A stretch of DNA of 64,000 nt. Source: Lunularia cruciata (lineage: Eukaryota > Streptophyta > Marchantiopsida > Lunulariales > Lunulariaceae). A program made the position numbers and the translations under genes. The DNA lies in assembly GCA_948567375.1 (NCBI GenBank), contig OX419756.1, positions 76,486,552 through 76,550,551 of the forward strand. Direction: 5' to 3'. Of the stretch, positions 43,478 through 54,685 are shown in pieces. Each line of letters opens with the position of its first letter. The stretch's first letter is position 1. The notes beneath the pieces are model-generated. The model was not told where the DNA came from. It made no database searches and was given only the letters and a program-made list of their open reading frames with translations.

Positions 43478-44407
43478 TGACACAATAGAGAAGCAAAAAG
43501 ACAAGTAGTTTAAGCCATGATCAATGCCAAATAAACTCATGATTGCTCTACAAGATAACACAAAGAACCTCCAAGATCAGCTTTGCGATCAACATGTCTC
43601 CTTGTAAAAGCTTTGTTGAACTTAGTTGATTTTGCTAGGTGAATCAATAATGAAAGAGTGCTCAATATATCAATTTACTTTTCAAGATGAGAAGACTTAT
43701 TTAAATTCTACTCAAAATCATTACTGTAAGTTTCAAAGTGGAGAAAACAACCTAAGAAAAATTTACAAACAAAAACAAACACACAAGAGCTTTTTTTTGT
43801 TTGAAGTAGAAAAAATTACCTCTAATTACCATTATAAATTAAAAGACCTTAGAGAATATAAAAACATAGAGGACTAACAAGTTTGGGTTTAATTAAAATA
43901 AATTCCATTTGGAATTTTGAATTATTTTGATATCTTGTGTTATATAAAATATTATATTGTATTGTTTTTCAACACGGATGATCTATTTAAATACTAAAAA
44001 TGGACTCATAATATAATAACCATTGGAACCTTCAAGATTTCAAATCTTGTAGACAAATTTTGAAACACAAAATGAAAACCCTCAGAATTCAAAGTCTTCA
44101 AGATAAACTTGGAACATTAAAAGCTTATTACTGAAAATATTTCCAAAAATCCCTATATAGTGAAGCGTAGCCCTAAACCATTACCTTATCACTACCTTGA
44201 TAATCTACTATTCACTAGGTTATTCTGGTGAATACTCAAATAAATTGACAATAGCGGTTTAGTACTTAACAAGATAAATCTAGAAGTCCAATTGGTCATA
44301 GTTTCATTAGTAAAAGGTGACTCCGTAGGAAAAACAAAGGATGTGAAGACACCATCAAACCATACAAGGGAGAGACAAAAAAGGTAACAAGGGCTAAGCC
44401 TCAATAG
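43478..44407. other. AT-rich spacer, no gene seen
   Basis: This sequence is AT-rich with no recognised coding sequence. An 83-codon open frame at 43626-43877 has no recognisable motif and low-complexity composition. Confidence 0.5.
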
Positions 44408-44620
44408 AGTCTATATGAGAAATCTGTCCTACCGTACCTAAGATATCCGAGCTATGCAAATCGCATTGTCTACACACAACTGGAGCATCCGAATAAACAT
44501 CACCTAATGTGATTGCTCTCCTATGAATTGCAACAGCCACTGCATATGGTAGACAATGGACACACTCTCTCTAAATATACTACAAAGTATGAGTGTGAGA
44601 GTGGTACTCCTAACACCTAA
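44408..44620 (+). repeat. dispersed repeat, right copy
   Basis: It matches 33400-33740 in the same orientation: TATATGAGAAATCTGTC at the start, CACCTAATGTGATTG in the middle, then GAGTGTGAGAGTGGTA. This copy is shorter because it lacks the 44-bp tandem units. Confidence 0.65.
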
Positions 44621-45368
44621 CATGATAAGCTTTTGCGCACTCCTAGTTTCATCTAGACTTCCCTTGAAGCGCTTCTGTCAATTTTGTAATCACTTGTCGC
44701 AAAACAATGCAATGATTATCCATTTCTCCCTATTCCCACAGTAGAGGCCCTGGAGTGACCGTCTCCCAAAAAATCACTACCTCCCTAATTCCGAAGTAGA
44801 AGGGTGTTAATTCCGTTTATATAGAGCACACAGTCAAACCAAATCTCATCACTTATCGGAACCGAAGAGGTTTTTATTCTAATCTCGATTATTCATAAAA
44901 GAAACATAAAGTGGCAAAATGCACTGATGAATGACAGAATGATCATTGTGGGATAAATTCTCTTTTCTTTACCACCAAGGAGGCTGGTATTACTCCCTCG
45001 GAATAAGCAGCGATTTGGGTTGTATCTTGAATTTCTAGCTGGCGTGTTACTCTTTGCGCGTAGTTTCCCGATAGTCCATGTACGCTGGCGAAGCCAAAGC
45101 CAGAACCCTATCGATCCCAATCGCGGCCAGCGCCTTTGTGCAAGTTTACCAAGCCTGTCCCCGGTGGCGCCCGTTATTACAGCTCGGGGTACCGTGCCCT
45201 GAGCACACTCCGACTTTTAGAATTCCGATCTGTCGATAGACTCAGAGAGCTATTTTCACGTATCACCGCCCGGTCTTCGTTCATCGCGCACTCCTCTATT
45301 TCAACTGATGTTCATCGTTTCAATTCTTTTTATGTCCACGACTTGAAGAGCTTGGATCTGATCTCGTT
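44621..45368 (+). other. 5' flank and probable 5' UTR of PRP38B
   Basis: This region becomes markedly more GC-balanced from about 45000 and leads into the PRP38B start codon. An 87-codon frame at 45136-45399 overlaps the start codon in another frame and is probably chance. No TATA box is obvious. Confidence 0.4.
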
Positions 45369-48300
45369 ATGGAAGTTCAAACGAGTGGAAAGTCAATAGA
45401 CTCTGTTTTGGAGAGAGTTTTGTGTATGAACATCCTATCATCAGACTACTTCAAGGAGCTCTACCGGCTAAAGACATATCACGAAGTTATAGACGAGATA
45501 TACAATCAGGTCGACCATGTGGAACCTTGGATGACCGGGAACTGCAGGGGCCCATCAACAGCATTCTGCCTACTTTATAAATTTTTTACCATGAAGCTCA
45601 CAGTCAAGCAGATGCAAGGCTTGTTGAATCATGGAGACTCTCCGTACATACGTGCGGTAAGAAATTACTCCCCTCGCGTTCACTTGTTTGCCTTCGTTAG
45701 ACCAAGAATAGTGCATGACGATTGAAATCAAAGTTACTGATGGACATAATTTCTTTCACTCTAAGCTCTTCAAGGTTCGTGGTTCTCAGGGGGGTCACCC
45801 CATCTAAGCGAATTAGGTTACTGGATAAGTCTTTCAAGTTCGTGTTTTCTTTCTCAATCCTTTTCTACAATCTGCAATTTTTACCGAATGCATCTCCAAT
45901 CTGTTTCCACAATGATGGCTATCCTAATGGATACCATCGTTCCAAGCTTTTTCTTGAGGTTTATGGCGTGTTGGGAATTCAGTAATTTGCTCTCCCGGCA
46001 GGATCGAGGGTTCATAATATCCAATCCTTTTGTCTTGGATGTGACCAATTCTCGAATTCCTGGTATGTAGTGGAGTTGCATCATGAAGAAATGATTTTTA
46101 CTTGGTTCATTTATGACTCCGAAGGCACAGGGGTAAATGGCAATTGTATATTTTCACATTATTCACCGTGAGAACATGTGAGTTTTTTTGTTGAAATTTG
46201 CCGTCAGTTGCATTCATATCTGAAACATGAAAAAGTTGTTATGGTTATAATTAAAATCCGCTATCTTGGAGCATTCAAGGATGGCTTTACTACATGCTTG
46301 CCTAAGAAAGGCTATCTTTGAAACAAGAAGGAGCATCTCCGAGAAGTACTGGCACTCCTATCCAGCTACTTCGGCACCTATGGGAGCACTAAATAAGTCA
46401 TAGTGTTTGCATGCAGACTTGTTATCCAGATCTCTCCACTTCTTTCGGTGCTTTAGGTCGAAGGACTCATGCTGACATAGAGCATGTAGTAAAGCCATCC
46501 TTGAATGTTACCTGGAGGTTATTCTATTCCTCTTTAAGTTTTCTCCATTAGTGAGTGTCAATAATGTGCGGGAATTCTTATTCTGTCTGCCTTCACCACT
46601 CACTCGCCACATTCCTGCCTGTCATGAATTCTCGCGGTTATATTTACTCACATGTATAGTTGCGTGCAGGTACACTTAACTAACTCTGATCATCGCTCCA
46701 CTCGGTACTTTGTGTGAGTGACGGTTATCTGAAACTCGTTTCTCATGTTCAAGTGCCAGAGTCATGTCGTCCAATCAATCCATATGCTCTTTGTTGATGG
46801 ACTCATGCTGACGGAGACATACCTGGTTACACCTGGATAGTGTTTAGTGTCTTTGGACTCTTGCTCTCATCGAGCATGCGGTAAAATGCTCTATCCAGTT
46901 CTCATTTGGCCTTGGCACTCATGAGCTTTCGAAGAGAAACTTGGTACAAGGGGTACTGGCATTCGCCCAGCTACTTCAGCACTGCGTTTGGCACTGATGA
47001 AGTTGAATGCGCTTTTGTGGAGGCGGACTATGACCACCTTTCTGCTTCCCTCTGTGTTTTTGGTGTTTTAGTACTCATTTGTTCATAGCACATGCTGTGT
47101 TATTATCTATATCCTATCCTATAACGCTTCGCCCTACTTCCCTCGTTCTCTGAGAGATTTCATACTCTCTGGGCTTAACTCTCGGATCTTCCACAACTTG
47201 CGATTTCCAGGCTTCTAGATTGATTCTCAACTTCGGTTTATCTTAATCTTTCTTGTTTGGCTCGTCAAGTCTCGTCAAGTCGTCGCTTTTCCTGTTAATT
47301 TTATTTCTCTACATGCATTGTTGTTTTGTTTCTGGTTTTGCTTGACTCTTGGATCTTCCACAACTTGCGATTTCCAGGCTTCTACATTGATTCTTGACTT
47401 TGGTTTATCTTAATCTTTCTCGTTTGGCTCGTCAAGTCTCGACAAGTCGTCGCTTTTCCTGTTAATTTTATTTCTCTGCATGCTACTTGTGTATAGGTGT
47501 TACTATTGATATGTTTCCAGGTTACGTTTATCTGTGCTATCATTTGATCAGATGTTCATTATCTTGTATACATTACATATGAGATAAAGAAGGACAACTT
47601 GGTCCACACGCGTTCCAATTGGGTTCGTTTTATAGGCTCTTGCATCTCATTTACATTCAATGAGTTTTGGATCTCTTGTTCATTGAACACTTCTGTCCTC
47701 ATTCTCTACATCAATGCTGGTTTTATACTAATTTCGTCTTGCACAGTTTTTGTATGCATTACATATCATGCATCTCATTTGCATTCAATTGAGTTCTGGA
47801 TCTCCCATTCCTTCATTCCTTCCTTCATTCATGGCTTCTGTCCTCATTTCTCAATATCATGCCTTGGCACTCATGAGCTTTCAAACAGAAACTTGGTTTG
47901 AGGGGTACTGACATTCTACTTCGGCACTACGTTTGGCACTGATGAAGTCGTATGTGCTTTCAAGGAGGCTTACTATGACTGCCTTCTGCTTCCTTCAGTT
48001 GTTTCAGTATTTTAGGACTCATGTGGTCATAGCACATGCTGCGATATACTCTATCCAGTCCTTCAACGGCTTCTGTCCTCATTTCTCTATGTCCAGTCCT
48101 CTAACGCCGTGCTCTACTTCCCCTGTTCTCTTAACGATTTCCAGTCTCCTTTTTCAGACCTAAACTAGTGATTGTTGCAATCAGTCTTAACAGACCTAAC
48201 ACCATACTCTCCTTTCTCACACTGCGCTCCACCCCAACTTTCCTCAACTAAACTTCTAATGTGGTCTGCTTCATGGTTCCTATGTTCTCCTTGCATTCGA

Positions 48301-51300
48301 TCTGCTAGATTCACTTCATATCCTTTACGGATTTATTACTCATCTCGATTGGTACATATCCTGTTTGCCTTGGCACTCATGAGCTTACAAATAGAAACTC
48401 GGTTCGAGTACTGACATTTGCTCAGCTACTTCGGCACTATGTTTGGCACTGATAAAGTAGTACGAGCATCGGGGAGGCTTTCTATGGCCGCCTTCTGCTT
48501 CCTCTGGCTGTTACAGCGTTTCAGGACTCATGCGTCCATAGTGCATGCAGTGATACTCTATATACTCTATATCCAGTCCTTTAACGCCATGCTCTACTTT
48601 ACTTCCCCAAACGGGGGAAGTAAAGCCGAGTGGAAATCATTCAAAGAAGTATTTCGATTCTACTTTTTCATACTTAAAATCCCGGGTTTGGTTTCAATCA
48701 ATTTGTTCTCCATTCATTCAGTTTGTTTTCAAATGTTTCACATTCGCTTTTTCGAGATATCTTGATATGAGATGACTCTTCGTTTCTTCAGTACACATTG
48801 GTTCACTGATTCTCTACATGAAGTTGTATATGATCGTTACTTGACAATACATACTTTTTATGAATTAGATATCATCTCCTAATCGCATATTTCTTAGTCA
48901 GTTCTGCTTTCAGTTTTTTGCCATTTCATCTACATTTCGTTTGCATTTAATGAGTTCTGGATCCCCCGTTCTTTGAACGGCTTCTGTCCTCATAACTCCA
49001 ATATCATATTTACATTTCATCTGCACTTCATATCCATTTAATGAGTGTTGGATCCCCTGTCTCTTTTTGCTCTCATGTCCTCATATCCAGTCCTGTCACA
49101 ACTCCGCTTCAGCCCAGCCATCACCTACTAACACTAGGTTTTCCTACCTGTCCAATGCTTTCCTTTTGCTTCCCTCTGTATTTTCTTACTCGCTCGATGG
49201 CTTTCACCATCTGTGCGTGAATGACATGTATAAGGGATTTACTCCTCAGACCTAGATCACAAAGTCGGGTCCTGTTAGTCTTACGTGGGTATGGGACCGT
49301 GTCTTAATGAACGGCTTTATATCTATTACTGAATGTTCTGTCCCGCTTCTAGATTTTCTAGTTTTATTCAACAGAGATTGGGAAGTCGGCTTAACAGTAA
49401 GTGTCAGGATCGTCCTAGGAAGGTCTAGAATCTCTGTTTTATGTTTCGTTGTATTGAAATCTCGAGTTATGTTTTTTGGAACATCAATAAGTAAATAAAT
49501 CAAGATCTTACTGGCTTAAATGTTTACTCTCAATGGTGCATATTTATAAGTCTTATTGGCGATAAACACTAAAGTTGATTTGATCAGATATATACACCTT
49601 ATCATGAGTGCCAAAGTGCTAATGAGCAAAAAGTAGAGCAAAAGTAGAGAAAACCGGGACGAGGGGTACTGCCATTTGCATCCAGCTATCTTGGCCGCAA
49701 GGGCAATGACGAAGTCGGGAGTCTCATTCCGACTTGGTATGATAGTCTGGTATTTCCATTTTGTGTGTTGCAGTGTTGATGGGCTCAGGCTGACATAGAG
49801 CATGCAGGGTTAATCCAGTCCTCATACACTCGCCCCTGGAGCGTCTAATGATTCTCCATTTGGAGAGGTATGCTGATTAGTCCTATTCATTAACGCTCAA
49901 TTTCCTACTTGCTCGATGGTTTAACTTTGCTTTTATCGCATCGCATTGCTTGCCAGGGCACGCTTCCTTCATTAGATGCTGCATACAACTCTGATATTGA
50001 ATGCTATTGCGGTTCATGGAAAGTACCAATGTTGCTCATATACACTAACACTATGATGATGTAAAGCATTATTTTTTTTCTCAAGGTGACAGTTGCTCGC
50101 TCTAACACTGTACTGCAGGTACATTTGTACTACACCTTAGTAACAGTAACATATTGTGTAATGGTATATGCAATATGCACCTGCCGTATGGACAAGTGTC
50201 CAAACAATTTTGTTGTCGGTTGTAGACACGTACTACGTCCAAACCCTGCTCAACGAACTCCATTCTCTCTCAGCTACTTATAAACTGACACAGATACCAC
50301 ATCTTTTGCTTCTCACAACACCTTCAATGCTACTCACAGATTCAGCAACTCCAACGATACCGACAGACTCCCTGGACTTGTATGTGATAGATAACCTAAA
50401 CTTCCACATCTTCGTCTCCATCTGCAATAAGAAGGAGCTGCCTCATTTTGCTCAAATTAAGACCATCTCGCTGCCTCATGTTCACTCAGATGTTTCCTCC
50501 AAGAGCAAACTAGGGATTATAAAATCAGAGTGCGTGAGATACAGGAGAGTATGTAATTCTAAAAATTCTTACCTTGTTGCATGTGGGAAACTTGTAGATA
50601 GCTTGGTGTCTGAAAACTACTCTCTTCACCTCTTTGAGAAAAAGTTTCGCTCAGTTCTCCATGAAGAAAATACATTCATGGTTATCATGGTCTTAGTGTG
50701 TACAGAATTTTGAGAAACTCTGTTCTTTCAACCAGGCAGGGAGCTTCTGTCTGAGCCCGCCAGTAGTTACACCAACAGTCCTCGAAACTTTCACTACTCG
50801 TAATACAGAAGTGTTTTTATATATAACATCGATTCTGTGTTTTGTGTAATTCAGATGCTTGCTGTTTACGTTTGCGTGACCCACTCGGTTTTACACCCCT
50901 CTCCCTCATGTCACCCCACACAAACAATGTCTCTCATTCTCTCACTCCTCTAATGCTCTTTCTCGCCTCTTCCCATTCTTCAAAGATCTTTTTCTTCTGC
51001 ATGTGTCTCTCTCGCACATGCTGTTCTTCACACCATCTTGCTATTCTATTCTGTTTGCTGCTCTATTAATCGATTTTTCCTTTCTGGTATTACCAAGGTG
51101 CGGCTCGAATCCTTTCCTTACTCCTGCTTCCGATTATGCATGCTTTCCTTGTCCATGTTTTCTATTCTGCATTTTCAGTGCCCATTTCTTCCAAATTCTT
51201 CCCTATTACCTTCTGCTCTACACACGCTCCTACATGGCTTGCTGGTTTCTGCATAAGTTCCAGCGCTTCCTTACTTCTTACTGCTACCATTTTTGAGGGG

Positions 51301-54300
51301 CACTTATGGAAGCAACCGAGTTTGCCTTAGCACTTATGAGGTTTTGAAGAGAAGCTCAGTGCGAGGGGTACTGGCATTTGCCCAGCTACTTCGCCAATGA
51401 ATTAGGCACTGAAGAAGTCGTCAGTGCTTTCGTGAAGGCTTACTATGACCTCCTTTCTGCTTCCTTCAGTTTTTAGTGTTTTAGGACTAATGCGTTCATA
51501 GAGCATGCTGCAATATCCTCATATCCAGTATATCTATAACTATAACAGCTTCTGCTCTCATCTCCAATATCTAGTCCTCTCACGTTCAAGGAACGGCTTC
51601 TAAACTCATTTCTTAATATCCAGTCCTCTCACGCTTCACTCCGACCCAGCAAAGACACCAACCACTCCTCTCTCCCTTCGCTCCACTCCACCCATTCTCA
51701 ACTAAAGCTTTGTCTTTCGCTCCTTGCTCGATGTTTCTTCTGTCTCATGGTCCTACCCGACTTTAAATTTCAGATGCTTAATTGGTTGTCTTGCTTATTA
51801 TTACATGATGTATACTAGTTCTCTGCAGGTGCTACTTATGATATGTATCAATTGTGTCTTTACTTAAATTGGTTTGCGTCTTGCTTTCGTGACACAATAC
51901 ATACTAGTTCTCACCAGTTATTACTCATGCTTGTAGTTACACGATATATTCTATTTCTCTGCACGTGTTACTCATGAGATGTTTAAATTATGTCTTGACC
52001 TCAAAGGGCTTCTGCTCTCATTTCCCATGTCTTTACTTCGGCTTACCTCCGTATTGGTAGTTTCACTTAATTTCCATTTCCTGAGTTGCTACTCATTTCG
52101 ATTTGCACACATTCATGCTCATATTTCATCTGCAATTCATATGCACTTAGTGGGTTCTGGATCCCCCGTTCTTCAAACGGCTTCTGCTCTCATTTCTCAA
52201 ATATGCACCTGCAGTGCGAGCAAGTGTCACCTTGAGAAAATCAACAGAATGTATCAATGTTCGTTTCTGCTTTCTTACAGTTTCCGCTTTGTTTTTACTT
52301 GCTTAGATCACCTTCCTCTCAGTTTGGATCTATTTCTTGCTTGCATTTCGCTGCTTCCTAATTCATGTTTCTGGTTGGGTCCTGAGTGGGTTCTGTATCA
52401 CCCATTCAGTGTAGCGCTTTTGCTCCCATTTCTCAAATACGTTTCCTACTTGGCTCGATGGTTTACCTTCGCTTTGAAATGCATCCTCTGCTTTTGCGCA
52501 TCGAGTTCCTCTCGAAGGCATGCTTTCTTTATCAGATGCTGCATATACCTCTACATATTGCATGCTATGCGCTGTTCATGGAGTGCATCAATCTTCGTTT
52601 CTGCTTTGCTTTGATTTGGATAGTGTTTTGTCTTTTTTTTGGCGATTCCTACGTGCATAGACTTGCATGTATTTACTTGCTTAGATCAGCATGTCCTCAG
52701 TTTACATTGCTTCCTTACTGCTTGTACTTGCTTAAATCCACATGTGTCAGAGACGTGGGTATTAAACCAGGTTGTTTACAATGGGTTCTGTATTCCATTA
52801 CACGTTGTGTTAGGTTTGCATCTGTTGGGTCCTAAGTGGGTGTAGGTCCCCCGTTCGGAGAATGACTTCTGCTCTCATTGCTCATATATGCAGACGGGTC
52901 GCTTTGAAATGCATCCTCTGCTTTGTTGCATCGCGTTGCTTGTGGAGGCACGCTTCCTTCACTAGATGCTTCATACACTTCTGGATCTTGAACGCCGTAT
53001 GCTGTTCATGGAACGTATGAATTTTCGCTTCTGCTTTGCATCGATTTGAATCGTGTTTTTTTCAGTTCCTAGTTGCTTAGGCTTACTTGCATTTTCTTGC
53101 TTAGAGTAACGTGACTTCAGTTTGCATCGCTTCCTGCATGCGTTTACTTGCTTAGATCTATATGTCTTCGGTTTGAATTGGCTCGATCCCAACTGGTTTT
53201 GGATCCTGTATTTGAGCCCATTGCTCAAATATCCAGACCCTCAATGTAACTGACAGTTGGGGAAGAACTTACTACATTTACTCTCATATGGCTGGTCAGA
53301 CGTGGGTATGGAACCGGGTTATTTATAACGGGTTCTGTTTCCTGTTACAGTCCTCTTACACTTTCTTATTACAGTCCTCTTACACTTCGCTCTTTCCTTT
53401 TGTACTATAACGTGTGATTGCACACATACACAACTAAATTGGATGGAATTACTAAGTCGTGTGATTAACGCTGATACGGATTTCTGTCATGTATATATTG
53501 ATCATTGTGTGGGTTCTGGATCCCCGGTTAGGTGAACGGATTCTGCTCCCATTTCTCATACAGTAGAGTGATGTCTGTCATCCGATTGGATCCTCCGATT
53601 CTCCAAACGATTACTGCATACCATTTACGCAAATATGAGGTTCAAAGCAACATCACAATGTCAGAGTCATTGCTGGTCACATGGATCTCAAAACCGAGTC
53701 TTAGTCTTGGGTTTTGCGTTCCAGTCTCAATATGAGGTCATTTAGCAGCATGATTTATACTGTAATAGTTACCGCCTGAATCTCACACGGCTTCGTATAT
53801 CTAGCATTGCATTGTCATGAAGATCACGTATGAATCTAGTTGTCTAGACGGAAGATTAGAGATTATGAGGACTGGGATTAATCCCAGTCCTCATACACTT
53901 GCTCCTGGGGCGTCCATAATCATTTTAGACTCTGCACTGTGCATTAACAAACTTATGTTGTTACCAAGGCATGCTTCTCTCTCAAGGTTACATTTGCTCG
54001 CACTCACTATGTACTGCACGTATCTGTGTTTTACCGACATCATGCTAAACCTTGTATGCAGATTTACCATACTTACCTCTCTTTGGATTTGAGAGTTATG
54101 ACGATCTTTATTGGGTTGCCCTGTTAAAGTCAGTCTTGTCAGACGTTGCTATGGAACCGGTTGTTCACAACGGGTTTTGTATTCATTACGCATATATACT
54201 ACTTAGGGATATATACTCTAAACTCTGTTAGCAATATGTTTTCTCAATTTGTTTCAATTATGCCTTTGCTTCAAGTTACATTCGATGCATTCTACCTTAT

Positions 54301-54685
54301 GGATTTCTCACTATTCTAGCATTGTGAATTATGTACATCTTGCTTACCGATCATTTGCACCTCATGAGTTCTGGATAACCCGTTCCCAGAACGGCATCTG
54401 TTCTCATATACCTATATATACTACTTAGGGATAAATACTACTTAGGGATTTAACACTACTCTAGCATTGTGATTCATGTAAATCTTGCGTATCGATCATT
54501 TGCACTTCATGAGTTCTGGATAACCTGTTCCCAGAATGGCTTCTGCTCTCATATACCAATATATATCTATCACTACCTTTCTTTGATACCGAATGGTTTT
54601 GTAGGTGGGCTTCTTGTACTTGCGGTATGTTGGAGATCCGAGAAGTTTATGGGGCTGGTTTGAGCAGTATGTGACTGACGATGAG
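45369..54685 (+). CDS. PRP38B: PRP38B-type pre-mRNA splicing factor, 5' part (exons 1-2)
   Basis: PRP38 family proteins act in the nucleus in spliceosome activation. Exon 1 is 45369-45656 (96 codons, from MEVQTSGKS to SPYIRA) and ends at a GTAAGA donor. Exon 2 is 54605-54685 (27 codons, VGFLYLRYVGDPRSLWGWFE to TDDE), preceded by TTTTGTAG and followed by GTAATG. Both junctions are phase 0. The hallmark stretches ILSSDYFKELYRLKTYHE, NQVDHVEPWMTGNCRGPSTA and KFFTMKLTVKQMQGLL are intact and resemble the plant PRP38B/SRL1 protein rather than the shorter PRP38A. The expected next part of the PRP38 domain (ending with the RDLLL...YYFDTL region) and the Arg/Ser-rich tail were not found up to 64000, so the gene continues right of the window. 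Intron 1 is 8,948 bp. Confidence 0.93.
46325..48600 (+). repeat. repeat-module cluster 1, PRP38B intron 1
   Basis: Copies of a ~190-bp module occur here. It runs from GGCACTCATGAGCTTT through GGGGTACTGGCATT and CCAGCTACTTC to GGCACTGATGAAGTCG, then a TGCTTCC...TTTAGGACTCATG tail. Copies start near 46911, 47863 and 48369, with a diverged one near 46331. Between them is a longer module (47140-47800) containing GATTTCCAGGCTTCTA, TTTATTTCTCT.CATGC and CATTTGCATTCAATGAGTT. All are on the plus strand. Confidence 0.8.
48597..48625. repeat. 12-bp inverted repeat, PRP38B intron 1
   Basis: CTTTACTTCCCC and GGGGAAGTAAAG flank a 5-base loop (aaacg). The perfect arms lie where a repeat module (ctctactt type) ends, suggesting a fold-back rearrangement of module ends. 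Confidence 0.85.
49600..50130 (+). repeat. repeat-module cluster 2, PRP38B intron 1
   Basis: This contains a partial 190-bp module (GAGGGGTACTGCCATTTGCA near 49664). It also has a segment (CCAGTCCTCATACACTCGC at about 49826, CTCAAGGTGACAGTTGCTCG at about 50082) that recurs at 53885 and 53983. Confidence 0.65.
50168..50713 (+). pseudogene. reverse-transcriptase-like fragment in PRP38B intron 1
   Basis: This 181-codon open stretch does not look like a chance frame. Its second half reads KTISLPHVHSDVSSKSKLG, then IIKSECVRYRRVC, then a spacer and LVSENYSLHLFEKKF. That resembles the segment just after the RT core in some non-LTR/Penelope-like reverse transcriptases (a conserved E-x(2)-R-Y-x-R-x-C stretch followed by a helical L-x(8-12)-Y region). 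The polymerase core itself is not visible, and no second domain is found. It could also be an unrelated intron-nested gene fragment. Confidence 0.4.
52747..52805 (+). repeat. near-palindrome module, PRP38B intron 1
   Basis: The sequence runs CAGAGACGTGGGTATTAAAC, then CAGGTTGTTTACAATGGGTTC and a TGTATTCCATTAC end. It matches the MCM4 intron 12 copies read on their transcribed strand. Confidence 0.75.
53294..53350 (+). repeat. near-palindrome module, PRP38B intron 1
   Basis: The sequence runs GTCAGACGTGGGTATGGAAC, then CGGGTTATTTATAACGGGTTC and a TGTTTCCTGTTAC end. Its first 20 bases match the minus strand of MCM4 intron 12 (about 27735-27756) with almost no change. Confidence 0.8.
53864..53895. 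repeat. perfect 32-bp palindrome
   Basis: The sequence TATGAGGACTGGGATT is followed at once by its exact reverse complement, with no loop. The right half is the start of a common intronic module (ATCCCAGTCCTCATACACT type). The palindrome therefore looks like a module end joined to an inverted copy of itself. Confidence 0.9.
54138..54192 (+). repeat. near-palindrome module, PRP38B intron 1
   Basis: The sequence runs GTCAGACGTTGCTATGGAAC, then CGGTTGTTCACAACGGGTT and a TTGTATTCATTACGC end. It is the third good plus-strand copy, about 410 bp before exon 2. Confidence 0.7.
54286..54590 (+). repeat. two copies of the module shared with MCM4 intron 2
   Basis: The first copy (54286-54420) has TTCGATGCATTCTACCTTA, CACTATTCTAGCATTGTGA and CATGAGTTCTGGATAACCCG. 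The second (54448-54560) repeats CACTACTCTAGCATTGTGA and CATGAGTTCTGGATAACC. Both lie just upstream of exon 2. Confidence 0.75.

Larger units (their letters stand above)
51325..53350 (+). repeat. repeat-module cluster 3, PRP38B intron 1
   Basis: This begins with a 190-bp module (51326-51480, GAGGGGTACTGGCATTTGCC). Many copies of a short element follow: GAGTTCTGGATCCCCCGTTC, TTC.AACGGCTTCTGCTC, then CATTTCTCAAATATG (for example 52153-52205). The CCGTTC...GAACGG core is a small hairpin. Two near-palindrome modules (52747-52805 and 53294-53350) also lie here. Confidence 0.75.

Noticed and set aside
45136-45399. 87-codon frame overlapping the PRP38B start
   Set aside because: It lies in a different frame from the conserved protein, has no recognisable motif and ends just after the real start codon.
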